From Microvirga pakistanensis (lineage in GTDB: Bacteria > Pseudomonadota > Alphaproteobacteria > Rhizobiales > Beijerinckiaceae), in assembly GCF_004458765.1 (NCBI RefSeq), contig NZ_SPJX01000364.1, forward strand, positions 21,921 through 70,182: a stretch of DNA of 48,262 bases, given 5' to 3'. Both the position numbers and the translations under genes were made by a program. The notes beneath the pieces were generated by a model. The model was not told the origin of the DNA. It saw nothing but the letters and a program-made list of their open reading frames with translations, and did no database searches. Positions 37,567-45,055 of this stretch are shown here, one piece after another; within the stretch, counting starts at the first letter, position 1; each line of letters starts with the position of its first letter.

Positions 37567-38301
37567 TCAACAGTGTACCTCTTCGAACGCCCGCACCCAC
37601 ATCTCGCAGATGCCGGATCGAACGATATCATCGCGCGTGAACTCGATGATTGGCACCGGCAGCAGCTTGGATTTGATCAGGTGAACGACCGTTCGCAGGC
37701 CTGAGGTCTCGCGGAGATCACATTGACTGACATCACCATTGATTACGACCGTGCAATCCTCGCCGATCCTAGTCAGAAATGTCTTCATCTCAGCGGGAGT
37801 GGCATTCTGCGCCTCATCGAGGAGGATGAAAGCGTCCCTCCACGAGCGGCCACGCATAACCTCGAAGGGAACCATCTCTATGTCGCCATTCTTCACGGCA
37901 ATCTCGTAAGCCGCCGATCCGATCCGGTCCTTGATGGCCTCAGTGATAGGGGCTGCCCACGGACCGAACTTCTCCTCCAGGCTTCCAGGAAAGAACCCGA
38001 GAGAACGTCCGCTTGGCACGTTTGGTCGAGTTAAGATGATTTTGCTTATTCGGCGCTGGCGGAAGAGGTCTGCGGCCAGGGTTGCCGCGATCCAGGTCTT
38101 GCCCGTGCCTGCCGGTCCAAGAACAACAACTTGGGGGCTCGTTTTTAGAGCATCCAGGTAAGCAGCCTGGGTCGCATTGAGCGGCTTGATGGACGGAAGG
38201 CTTCGTTCGGCAGCGAACTTGGACCCATGAAGTTCAATGATGTCAGCAGTTTCGAAAGAGCGGCGGGTTCTGCGTCTCTGCTTGTCGTGGCGCTTGCTCA
38301 A
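37567..38301 (-). CDS. PhoH-like ATPase
   Basis: 244-aa P-loop ATPase. Walker A GPAGTGKTWIA near residues 62-72, Walker B FILLDEAQNATPAEMKTFL, and the PhoH hallmark TRPNVPSGRSLGFFPGSLEEK. The N-terminal region is short and basic (SKRHDKQRRRTRR). This is the small PhoH2-like or phage-type form, lacking the N-terminal KH or PIN extension. The GINGDVSQCDL-like segment VVINGDVSQCDL is also typical. RNA-related functions are proposed for the family. Isolated gene. Confidence 0.9.
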   Translation of the reverse strand: MSKRHDKQRRRTRRSFETADIIELHGSKFAAERSLPSIKPLNATQAAYLDALKTSPQVVVLGPAGTGKTWIAATLAADLFRQRRISKIILTRPNVPSGRSLGFFPGSLEEKFGPWAAPITEAIKDRIGSAAYEIAVKNGDIEMVPFEVMRGRSWRDAFILLDEAQNATPAEMKTFLTRIGEDCTVVINGDVSQCDLRETSGLRTVVHLIKSKLLPVPIIEFTRDDIVRSGICEMWVRAFEEVHC

Positions 38302-38864
38302 GGATCAACTCCCGCATTCAGGGCTGCACAAAGCACTCCGCCCGAGTCCACATCGTCGGGACTCGGGCGGGGTTTAGAACAATGGTGTCTGGGGCGCGCT
38401 ATTGCGGACGTGCGCTTTCCGCAATCAATTTCGTGAGGATCAGCCCGTCTGGTTGTCAAAGAATCTGTCTCCACCTGCTGGGTGCAACATCTTCGATTCC
38501 TATGACAGTTTATTACTGCCACGGTCAGACACGAGTCGAATGTTGAGGCACCCTGCTTAGTTCCAAGGCAAGACCCGCAGGCATAAATTGGTTGGGGATA
38601 ACCGTGGCGCAAATCGGCGACATGTCCTCTTCCAACTCAGCTTCTTCGGCCACAGCCAGATGCCTGTCTGCCGTCGATCAAATTTTGCAAGTTCCTCCAG
38701 AGCAGCGGATTGTCGTGAGATTTTGTTGAACTCTTTCCTAAATAGGGTCAGGCCCGCCAAACGCGCGCTCCCGACATTTTGCCACCAGCCGCCCTCCCCC
38801 GGATCTTCCGCCAATGAGTCGGAAGCTAACGGTGATCCTGGACGGGAAGAGGTGAAAGGCAAAC
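38302..38864. other. Intergenic region upstream of phoH-like gene
   Basis: No gene that I can support. A hairpin lies at 38341-38367 in the presumed phoH 5' leader; long open frames on both strands around 38557-39003 lack family-like sequence or ribosome-binding sites. Confidence 0.5.
38341..38367. promoter_or_regulatory. Hairpin in presumed phoH-like leader
   Basis: CCCGAGTCC and GGACTCGGG form a perfect 9-bp stem with a 9-base loop, 40 bases upstream of the phoH-like start codon. It could be a terminator for something upstream or a leader structure; no U-tract is seen. Confidence 0.4.
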
Positions 38865-38889
38865 GGAACCCCGATCTCTCAACTTTGTT
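38865..38889 (+). promoter_or_regulatory. EcfG-type promoter candidate before small zinc-ribbon gene
   Basis: GGAAC (38865), 16 bases, TGTT (38886): one mismatch to the general-stress consensus GGAAC-N16/17-CGTT. It ends 33 bases before the ATG at 38923. Confidence 0.5.
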
Positions 38890-38922
38890 GGCCTGACACG
38901 CCCCGCTAGAGAGATCAGACCC

Positions 38923-39057
38923 ATGATCTGCCCGTTCTGCAAACAAGAGGTCGATGAGCCGTGCCGCAACACTGTGGAGATGCAGCGGCGGGCCAGCGAT
39001 CACATCGAACGATGCGATAACGCTCTGAGGAACCTGAAAGGGATGATGTTCGACTAG
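38923..39057 (+). CDS. Small cysteine/histidine-motif protein, 44 aa
   Basis: A 44-aa protein beginning MICPFCKQEVDEPC with CPFC, a later Cys in EPCRN and HIERC, giving C-x2-C-x8-C and H-x3-C spacing compatible with zinc binding. A purine-rich AGAGAGATC precedes the ATG, and an EcfG-like promoter lies upstream. It is too small for easy family assignment; I recognise no homologue with certainty. Its stop overlaps the stop of a minus-strand frame (CTAG). Confidence 0.55.
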   Translation: MICPFCKQEVDEPCRNTVEMQRRASDHIERCDNALRNLKGMMFD

Positions 39058-39245
39058 CCGTGGCGGTTAGCGTAGCGGTGCTTCTTGGTGAGGCTTTTCT
39101 GCCCTTCGAGCGTCTTGGCTGGGGCAATCACCTCCTTGTAGCGGCGGGTGTGCTTCTTGAATGAGGGCCTCATGCGCGCTTTGCAGGCCGTTGGCTTTCT
39201 CCTCGCTGGGATAAGGCATGAAACCATACCGGGCCGGGCAGGCAC
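39054..39245 (-). CDS. Doubtful small basic ORF
   Basis: The last 39 codons from an ATG at 39173 encode a very basic, protein-like tail (KKHTRRYKEVIAPAKTLEGQ, then KKHRYANRHG). A second frame upstream encodes MPYPSEEKANGLQSAHEAL, which also looks coding, so this may be a small gene split by a frameshift. No ribosome-binding site for 39173 or 39245. Confidence 0.3.
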   Translation of the reverse strand: MPARPGMVSCLIPARRKPTACKARMRPSFKKHTRRYKEVIAPAKTLEGQKSLTKKHRYANRHG

Positions 39246-39336
39246 ATGTCATCCTGTAGAGGTAGGAAAGCCTCGATGGCACCAAGAGAGGGCGGTGTTA
39301 TGCTGACCCCGCTCTTGATCGTGTGGGAGAAACGCC

Positions 39337-39765
39337 ATGCGCCCTCATACCTTGCTTACAGCCATCTGCCTGTGTGTGCCGGTTCCCACCATGGCACAGG
39401 ACAAGGCAACCATTCAGAGCCTAAGCGATCACTTCGCACAAGCGTTCAACGCAGGTGATGCAGCGGCGCTTGCGGCTATGTATACGGAGGACGCTGTCAT
39501 CCTGCCGCCTGGAGCCGAAATGATGAAGGGTCGCAGTGCCATTCAGGCATTTTGGAAGAGCGCTGCGGAACAGCTTGGGGATGGAAAGCTGAAGACGGTT
39601 GATGTGAAGGCGCTCGGCGGCGAAGCCGCCCGTGAGATTGGCACCTTCTCATTCCGGACCAAAGGGCAGCAGCCGCAGGAGATCACCGGCAAGTATGTGG
39701 TGGTCTGGGAGAAGGTCGGAGCCGATTGGAAACTCGCAACCGACATCTGGAACACGAATAAGTAA
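39337..39765 (+). CDS. Secreted NTF2-like (DUF4440/SnoaL) protein
   Basis: 142-aa protein with a short signal peptide (to about TMAQ) and an NTF2-like cone fold: HFAQAFNAGDAAALAAMYTE near the N-terminus, ILPPGAEMMKGRSAIQAFW, and the terminal WEKVGADWKLATDIWN. Many such proteins are uncharacterised; some bind hydrophobic ligands or act as ketosteroid-isomerase-like enzymes. Start at 39337 fits the signal peptide. Neighbours give no further clue; an IS3 remnant lies immediately downstream on the other strand. Confidence 0.85.
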   Translation: MRPHTLLTAICLCVPVPTMAQDKATIQSLSDHFAQAFNAGDAAALAAMYTEDAVILPPGAEMMKGRSAIQAFWKSAAEQLGDGKLKTVDVKALGGEAAREIGTFSFRTKGQQPQEITGKYVVVWEKVGADWKLATDIWNTNK

Positions 39766-39779
39766 CCTTGGTCGGCCGC

Positions 39780-40190
39780 CTACTGCGGGATCCGATTTGA
39801 AGGTTGGTGGAGCGGTGTGTTGATCGCCACTCCTATGATGCCGGACCATGAGCTTCTGTCCCGCCTGGGCGCTGGTCCGAGCAGCACGTCTGGCGCAGGT
39901 GGCCGGTAGCCCAAGGACGAATGCGGGCGCACCTGATCGGAGTGAACCCTCCAGGCCTCGATCAGGATCTGAGCCTCCCGAAGCGAGTAGAAGATCTCCC
40001 GATCCAGCAGGTCGTCTCGAGGCTTCGAGTTGAAGCTCTCGCAGCACCCGTTCTCCCAGGGGCCCGCCTTCGCGATGCGGGCCGTCTGAGCGCCGACCGT
40101 TCCAATCCAGTCCTGCACGGCCTTGGTCACAAACTCCGGCCCCTGATCCCGAGCGGAGAGATCGTCTCCTCAGGGGTGCGCTTCCTTTTC
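39780..40190 (-). mobile_element. IS3-family transposase remnant (C-terminal integrase core)
   Basis: The frame from 40130 to 39780 carries the end of an OrfB-type DDE transposase: AVQDWIGTVGAQTARIAKAG, GPWENGCCESFNSKPRDDLL and VRPHSSLGYRPPAPDVLL, including the catalytic glutamate in ESFN. A GPEF motif (RDQGPEFVTK) is just upstream in the same frame, after which a stop and frame disturbance end the similarity near 40190. About 130 of the ~270 residues remain, no OrfA is present and no clear terminal repeats were found, so the element is dead. Confidence 0.85.
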
Positions 40191-40308
40191 GGCATAACGG
40201 CCTCTGCGGTCCAAACTCGCTTGAGCTTTGGAGCCCGTCAAAGGGGGCAGACCATAACGTGCCAGGGCTATATGATGCCGTTACATACTGCTAAGCTGGA
40301 GGTCCGCG

Positions 40309-40632
40309 ATGGCATATCGCTGTGTATTGACGAGCATCCTATGCGTTTCCACAGCAATTCTGTTGCCACTACCCTCTGCTTACGCCCAAGCCGTTCCGAC
40401 GGTTGGCACCTGTCCATCCGGCTATCACACAAGCGGCAACGCGCGTGTCCCTAACTCTCCGGAAAGGGCAGTTCGTCCTGCCCTGCTGAAGGTCGGCTCT
40501 TGCCCCTCGGGCTACCACACGTCGGATGACTACTTTCTAGGCTATGAGGGTGCTCGACACAGCTTCCCGAAAACCGGGGCTTGCCCCAGCGGCTATCATT
40601 CAAGTGGAAGGTACTGCCTTTCCTATCGGTGA
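40309..40632 (+). CDS. Small secreted protein with three CPSGYH repeats
   Basis: 107-aa exported protein: signal peptide to about PSAYAQ, then three copies of a motif: CPSGYHTSGNARV (residues ~35-47), CPSGYHTSDDYFL (~69) and CPSGYHSSGRYCL (~93). The repeats are spaced 24-34 residues apart, each followed by Ser/Arg-containing linkers. A GGAGG six bases upstream supports ATG 40309. I have seen CPSGY-type repeats in short Hyphomicrobiales secreted proteins, but no function is known to me. The even cysteine number (4) could give one or two disulfides. Confidence 0.75.
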   Translation: MAYRCVLTSILCVSTAILLPLPSAYAQAVPTVGTCPSGYHTSGNARVPNSPERAVRPALLKVGSCPSGYHTSDDYFLGYEGARHSFPKTGACPSGYHSSGRYCLSYR

Positions 40633-40731
40633 GAGTTGCTACGTCGCGTCCGCTTCGCGGCGAAAGTCGCCTTGGAGCGGCTCGACCTCAGCCAACACCT
40701 CAACGTGCGTCCAATCGCAGCCTCCCTGGCC

Positions 40732-40757
40732 GGAACCTCCCTGAAGAGGCCTTCGTT
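40732..40757 (+). promoter_or_regulatory. EcfG-type promoter
   Basis: GGAAC (40732), 17 bases, CGTT (40754): a perfect match to the EcfG consensus, ending 27 bases before ATG 40785. Confidence 0.65.
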
Positions 40758-40784
40758 TGCCAAAATCAGGAGAGGTCGTCCTAG

Positions 40785-41372
40785 ATGAAGAAGATTGCGC
40801 TCGCTGCTGCCGTCATGTTCTCACTCTGCATCGCCGCAGGCTCGGCAGAGGCTCAGAGCCGTCCTGGTGGTTGCCTAAAGTACGGGTTGGGCGGGGCGGT
40901 CGCCGGTCACTTCGCAGGCGGGCACCGGCTCAAAGGTGCTCTCGCAGGCTGTGCCCTCGGCATCTATCAACGCAGAAAGTACGAGCGTGAGGCCAGAGAG
41001 CAGAACGAAATCAGGAACAGGATTCCCGAGCGCCGACGCGTGCCGATTCCGGAACGAGATAATCGCTACGACAACCAAGATAGAACTGCCAATCGAGGCC
41101 CGTTGCCGCGCCAGGAGAGAAGCGGTCCTTACGACGATCTTGGCCTGGACCTGGATCGTGGTCGTCGGACCAGTCGCGAGCAAGCAGATTGGATTGAGGA
41201 TCCTATCCTCAATCCGAGACGTCAACGCGACGGCTACGAACCGGGAGGTGCTTTTGCACCCGGACAAGGTCGGCTGGGCGATAGCGAGGGATTAACCTAT
41301 CCGAGAAGGCCAGGACGCTCGGATCCCGAGAGTACCGGCAGCTTCTTCAATGGGAATGGCACCGTCTACTAA
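40785..41372 (+). CDS. Exported protein with glycine-zipper-like segment
   Basis: 195-aa protein: signal peptide MKKIALAAAVMFSLCIAAGS, then a Gly/Ala-rich segment LGGAVAGHFAGGHRLKGALA that resembles a glycine zipper (membrane insertion), and a long charged Arg/Asp/Pro-rich remainder (residues 65-195) likely disordered. A perfect EcfG-type promoter ends 27 bases upstream, suggesting general-stress control. AGGAGAGG lies ten bases before the ATG. Function unknown; envelope association is inferred. Confidence 0.75.
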   Translation: MKKIALAAAVMFSLCIAAGSAEAQSRPGGCLKYGLGGAVAGHFAGGHRLKGALAGCALGIYQRRKYEREAREQNEIRNRIPERRRVPIPERDNRYDNQDRTANRGPLPRQERSGPYDDLGLDLDRGRRTSREQADWIEDPILNPRRQRDGYEPGGAFAPGQGRLGDSEGLTYPRRPGRSDPESTGSFFNGNGTVY

Positions 41373-41420
41373 CATGATCCTGATCTTGGAGGTGAGCCGC
41401 AGACCAAGAAAGAGATCAGC

Positions 41421-41624
41421 ATGGCAAAGAACCCTTGGATCAGCCTGTGGCTGAGTGCAGCGAACACCTGGGCCGGCGCAGCCCGCGGCTTCTGGACGGC
41501 AGAGGTGCACCGCCAGCAGAAATCCATGTTGAACAATATGACGAAGCCGAAAGCCCAGTCCACCACCAATAGCCGTTCGTCGAAGAGCGCCTCAGCAGGA
41601 GCACGGAGAAAATCCAAAGGCTGA
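41421..41624 (+). CDS. Small hypothetical protein, 67 aa, phasin-like start
   Basis: Starts MAKNPWISLWLSAANTWAGA followed by ARGFWTAEVHRQQ and a basic Ser/Thr/Lys-rich tail. Short proteins with the NPW..WLSAAN..AGAARGFW pattern occur widely in Hyphomicrobiales and resemble the N-terminus of granule-associated or phasin-like proteins (recollection, not verified). An AAGAGATC motif precedes the ATG. It follows 40785-41372 by 48 bases and may share its promoter. Confidence 0.6.
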   Translation: MAKNPWISLWLSAANTWAGAARGFWTAEVHRQQKSMLNNMTKPKAQSTTNSRSSKSASAGARRKSKG

Positions 41625-41716
41625 CCAGCCATCTGGTCAGATGCTCCAAGCACAAGGGAGTCGCCATACCCTTATCCTTGCATGGGCGCTCCACTCCTAA
41701 ACGGTCAACAATGGAT

Positions 41717-42871
41717 CTAATAGGCTGGCACAAGCCGCTGTTTGACCAAGGGCACCTGCATTCGAAAGCGTAGCCCCTCGGCGTGGTACTCGACCTCAAC
41801 CTTGGCATTGCACTGCATGGGCAGAACCCGCTGGAGGAGCGTTGAGCCAAAACCCCGATGCTGCGGCTGGCCGACTGGCGGACCACCAAACTCGCGCCAC
41901 TCCAGACGTAGCTGCCTTCCGTCATCAGTCTCACCCAGGTGCCACTGAAGTCGGACATATCCGGCTGGAGTGGAGAGAGCCCCATAGCGGATCGCATTGG
42001 TGGTGAGTTCATGGAGCGCCATGCCGACCGGCACCGCCAAGTCGGCGGATAACTCGACCGATGGGCCGATGAGCATGAAGCGAGGCTGCCTGCTCTCAGC
42101 GAACGGTTTGAGTTCGTTCAGCGCAATCTGGCGCAACGGAGCCGTCTGCCAATAATCTTCGGTCAGCAGGTTGTGCGTCTTCGCCAAGGAGGAGATGCGA
42201 TCCGAGAAGGAGCGGTAGAACTCGTCAAAGCTGCCGCTGGACCGACCTGTGGCTCCAACAAGGGCCTGAACGGTCGCCAGCGTGTTCTTCACCCTGTGGT
42301 GAAGCTCACGAACCAGGAGCGTCTGCCGCCGCTCAATCTGGCGAGCCGCCTCCAGTCTCTCATCCCGCTCAGCGAGAGCGCGGCGCAGTTCGAAGACAGA
42401 CATGGCTTGCCGAGAGAGCATTGTGAGAGTGGACGCCTGCTCGTCTGTGAGATCACGCGGCACATAGTCGAGCACACAGAGTGCTCCCAAGGGCACTCCG
42501 TCAGGCGTTCGCAGCACCGCCCCGGCATAGAAGCGCAGATGCGGCTCTCCACCCACCAGAGGGTTGCAAGCAAAGCGAGGATCTTCCTGGAGATCAGGAA
42601 CAATCGTCAGTCCCGGCAGAAGCATGGCACCGAGGCAGATCGAGCGATCCAATGAGGTTTCGCGGAGCCCAAGACCCGTCTCGGCCTTGAACCACTGCCT
42701 GTGCTCGTCGATCAGGCTGATGAGAGCAATGGGTGTTTGACAGGTGCGGGCCGCAAGCTGCACCAGGTTATCAAATGCGGGTTCGGGCGGCGTGTCGAGA
42801 ACCCGGTAGCTGTGCAGAGCAGCAAGCCGGTCGCTCTCCTTCCAGACAGGGGGCAAGTTGTTGTTCAACAC
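41717..42871 (-). CDS. GAF-HWE sensor histidine kinase
   Basis: 384-aa cytoplasmic kinase without membrane segments. Residues ~20-165 form a GAF domain (PIALISLIDEHRQWFKAETG, AGAVLRTPDGVPLGALCVLD). The HWE dimerisation/phosphoacceptor motif is LVRELHHRVKNTLATVQ (phospho-His near 192). The catalytic part has HELTTNAIRYGALS (N box), LRLEWREFGGP (the WxE motif of HWE kinases) and GFGSTLLQRVL (G box). HWE kinases phosphorylate PhyR-type and single-domain regulators in the alphaproteobacterial general stress response, matching the NepR/EcfG genes nearby. The input signal is unknown. Confidence 0.92.
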   Translation of the reverse strand: MLNNNLPPVWKESDRLAALHSYRVLDTPPEPAFDNLVQLAARTCQTPIALISLIDEHRQWFKAETGLGLRETSLDRSICLGAMLLPGLTIVPDLQEDPRFACNPLVGGEPHLRFYAGAVLRTPDGVPLGALCVLDYVPRDLTDEQASTLTMLSRQAMSVFELRRALAERDERLEAARQIERRQTLLVRELHHRVKNTLATVQALVGATGRSSGSFDEFYRSFSDRISSLAKTHNLLTEDYWQTAPLRQIALNELKPFAESRQPRFMLIGPSVELSADLAVPVGMALHELTTNAIRYGALSTPAGYVRLQWHLGETDDGRQLRLEWREFGGPPVGQPQHRGFGSTLLQRVLPMQCNAKVEVEYHAEGLRFRMQVPLVKQRLVPAY

Positions 42872-42953
42872 GAGGCTGCTACTGTTGGGTCACCCGTGAG
42901 AACGTGCTTAACCTATGTTAGTTCGAGCGAAGTAACTGATTTCCCCAAACGAT

Positions 42954-43331
42954 TTAGCCGCACGCGACCAGAAGCTGCTGACACTCCTGCACCAAGACAG
43001 CAGGCGGAATCGGCTTTTCGATCCAGGTGATGTGGTGGAAGTCAGCCAGAAGCTGTTTGTCTTCCTGATGGCCTGAATAGATCAGGAATGGCACACCGCG
43101 ACGGCTTAGCTCGACAGCAACGCTATGGCAGGAGCCGTCGTTGAGCGTGGCATCGAGAATGGCTGTATCTGGTGTGGCGGTCTGAAGCCAGTCAAGAGCG
43201 GCAGAGCAGGCCGTGAAGGGACCGGCAACCTCATGGCCTGCGTCCTGCAACTCATCCTGAAGGTCGAGAGCAATGAGAGCCTCATCCTCCAGGATAAGGA
43301 CCAGCCGTTTGCTGCCTGCGAGCGTAATCAT
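42954..43331 (-). CDS. Single-domain response regulator
   Basis: 125-aa receiver domain only. Acidic pocket in LVLILEDEALIALDLQDEL, phosphoacceptor Asp in TAILDATLNDGS, Ser/Thr switch in LIYSGHQ, and conserved Lys in WIEKPIPP. No output domain, like LovR or SdrG which act as phosphate sinks or relays in general-stress signalling. It lies upstream of, and on the same strand as, the HWE kinase with an 82-base gap, so the two are likely partners. Confidence 0.9.
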   Translation of the reverse strand: MITLAGSKRLVLILEDEALIALDLQDELQDAGHEVAGPFTACSAALDWLQTATPDTAILDATLNDGSCHSVAVELSRRGVPFLIYSGHQEDKQLLADFHHITWIEKPIPPAVLVQECQQLLVACG

Positions 43332-43872
43332 GACATAAGCCTTCGGCCATCCGACGTGAATCGAAGCTGAACGGTCAAACTTGGCCGTTGCGCCCTGTTC
43401 TCAACCGGTGACAGTCGGCGACAGCGTGAGCCTTGCGGTCGGCATGGGCTGGCAAAAAGAACCCGGCTGCCCTCAGGAGCGCCGGGTCGAGCAACTTCTC
43501 GCAAGTCTTAGGCCCGCTGCACAAGGGGAACGCGGGGAATAGCGAGCCTCTCTGCTTGGACAATCCTGCGACCAACGGATGGTTCCATCGCTTGCCGGTT
43601 TAAGAACTCTGGTCGTTTGTTGATGTAGAGAACAAGGTACTCTCCGTTTCCGGATCGAGTGTTCTTGCTCTTACCACAGCGTCACGCATGGTATCTGCCT
43701 CATTACAGCGCCCATTACCGCTCAGTGCGGCTGCTGCAAGACTCAGATGCAAGCAAGGGCCTGATCCAGGAAATTCCGGCGTTCTGCCCGCTATCCACAG
43801 GCTCTCACAAATGTGGTTAACGCAGCGTCAACGTCTCGCTACTTCTGTTTTAGCGGTGATTTGGAGGCGGCG
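43332..43872. other. Intergenic region between response regulator and nepR-like gene
   Basis: No gene that I can support; short frames here lack convincing ribosome-binding sites. No EcfG-type promoter is evident upstream of either flanking gene. Confidence 0.45.
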
Positions 43873-44097
43873 ATGGGGAGCACCAGTGAAGGTGGAAGAC
43901 GAGTTGTTCCGATCTCTGATGAAGATCTCTTGCGAACCATCAGCGAGGATCTCCGCAGCTTCTATGCCGACATCGTCCGCCAACCCTTGCCGCCGAAGAT
44001 CGAGGCTGCCTTGGCCCGCATTGATCATGCACGGAGCCAAGTTGGCAATCTGGGCCGACCCGGATCGCATTGGTCGCGAACCTCTTTCAGGGCTTAG
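43873..44097 (+). CDS. NepR-like anti-sigma factor
   Basis: 74-aa protein whose middle, LLRTISEDLRSFYADIVRQP and LPPKIEAALARID, matches the NepR pattern (two short amphipathic helices around a P-x-P/x linker) that sequesters EcfG and is bound by phosphorylated PhyR. GGAGGCG precedes ATG 43873; an in-frame start at 43813 would add an unlike leader. It converges with the ecfG gene and is a second NepR paralogue beside 44648-44884. Confidence 0.78.
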   Translation: MGSTSEGGRRVVPISDEDLLRTISEDLRSFYADIVRQPLPPKIEAALARIDHARSQVGNLGRPGSHWSRTSFRA

Positions 44098-44115
44098 GCG
44101 CTTGCGGCGTACCTT

Positions 44116-44658
44116 CTAACCCGCCGCGAGAGCAGCCTTCGTCACGCTGTCTGGGCCGATTTCAGTTTCGTCTGAGAAGTCTAACAGCGAAGCCAACTTG
44201 GATCGAGTACGGTTCACGCGGCTTTTGATTGTGCCCACTGCAACGTTACACATCAAAGCAGCTTCCTCGCAGGACATCCCCTGCGCTCCAACCAGGAGCA
44301 ATGCTTCGCGCTGGTCTTCAGGGAGCATTGCCAAGGCAGAACGGAAGTCCTCGAAGTGAAGGCGGCTCTGTTGGTCCGGGTGTGTCTTGAGCCGCGCGGC
44401 GAAAGCTCCGTCTGCATCCTCCACCTCTCGCTTGGACGTGCGGCACTCGGTATGAACGAGAGTGCGCAGGATCGTGAACAGCCACCCATTGAGGTTGGTA
44501 CCCGGCTCGAACTTGTCGATGTTGGCCTAGGCTCGCAGAATCGTCTCCTGCACCAGCTCATCCGCACGGTCTCGGTTGTTTGTGGAGGAAATGGCCAAGG
44601 CGCGCAGAGCCGGAACGGCGGCAGGCAATTCGTCCCGCAGCGATGCATCAACTGTCAT
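44116..44658 (-). pseudogene. ecfG: EcfG-type sigma factor with in-frame amber codon
   Basis: One frame carries both sigma halves. Region 2: TNNRDRADELVQETILRA, then ANIDKFEPGTNLNGWLFTIL. Region 4: ALAMLPEDQREALLLVGAQG, CEEAALMCNVAVGTIKSRVN. Between LRA and ANIDKF is TAG at 44529-44527 (codon 44), exactly where EcfG proteins carry Trp (RAWANIDKF). TGG to TAG is a single change (C to T at 44528 on the + strand). No frameshift is present. ATG 44658 overlaps the upstream nepR stop. Unless the codon is suppressed or is a sequencing error, full-length sigma factor cannot be made; region 4 alone might be. Confidence 0.85.
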
Positions 44659-44884
44659 GCAGGAGCCTCTCTGACTTCGCCTCGATCTGGCGGGCCAGCC
44701 TTTCCAAACCTGGGGACAGTGGCTGCTGAAGGAGTTCGGCATACATCTCGCGCAAGGTTTGGCCGATCCGCGCCTGCGCTTGAGACTGCATGTCCGTCCA
44801 AAGATTGTCGCCTCGCCATGCGTGAGGCACAACGATGATGTAGCCTTCCGGCCAGTCTTCGACTGCTGCGCGGGCCATTGGCAT
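44648..44884 (-). CDS. nepR: NepR anti-sigma factor
   Basis: 78-aa NepR-like protein; the core IGQTLREMYAELLQQPLSPG with RLARQIEAKSERLL matches the anti-EcfG helices. It overlaps the ecfG start by 11 bases, the standard nepR-ecfG arrangement ensuring coupled synthesis of sigma and its inhibitor. An EcfG-type promoter (44947-44923) lies 38 bases upstream, implying autoregulation. A second in-frame ATG at 44878 is better placed after GGGA. Confidence 0.85.
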   Translation of the reverse strand: MPMARAAVEDWPEGYIIVVPHAWRGDNLWTDMQSQAQARIGQTLREMYAELLQQPLSPGLERLARQIEAKSERLLHDS

Positions 44885-44922
44885 TCCCTACCTGTTCACT
44901 CTCTTTCTGGAGGTGGGAAATC

Positions 44923-44947
44923 AACTAACCATGCGACCAGTCGTTCC
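44923..44947 (-). promoter_or_regulatory. EcfG-type promoter of nepR-ecfG
   Basis: On the minus strand GGAAC (44947-44943), 16 bases, AGTT (44926-44923): one mismatch to the consensus. It is 38 bases before the nepR start. Confidence 0.6.
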
Positions 44948-45005
44948 GGCCAAGTCCACACGTTTTGTTAACATATGTTTATTCCGCATTTGCACCATAG
45001 TAACA

Positions 45006-45030
45006 GGAACTGCACGAGCTTGGCCACGTT
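45006..45030 (+). promoter_or_regulatory. EcfG-type promoter, perfect match
   Basis: GGAAC (45006), 16 bases, CGTT (45027), ending 25 bases before ATG 45056. It is divergent from the nepR-ecfG promoter 59 bases away. Confidence 0.7.
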
Positions 45031-45055
45031 GCTTCCTTCATCATAGGAGGCGGGG

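Noticed and set aside
38557..39003. 148-codon minus-strand frame and a 102-codon plus-strand frame upstream of the zinc-motif gene
   Set aside because: No ribosome-binding sites, no recognisable domain and low-quality composition; not supported as genes.
39780..40310. An intact insertion sequence with terminal inverted repeats
   Set aside because: Only the C-terminal transposase part is present and I could not identify matching ends or target duplications, so it was called a remnant.
43406..43543. Short plus-strand frame starting with GTG in the gap before the nepR-like gene
   Set aside because: No ribosome-binding site or family resemblance; probably chance.
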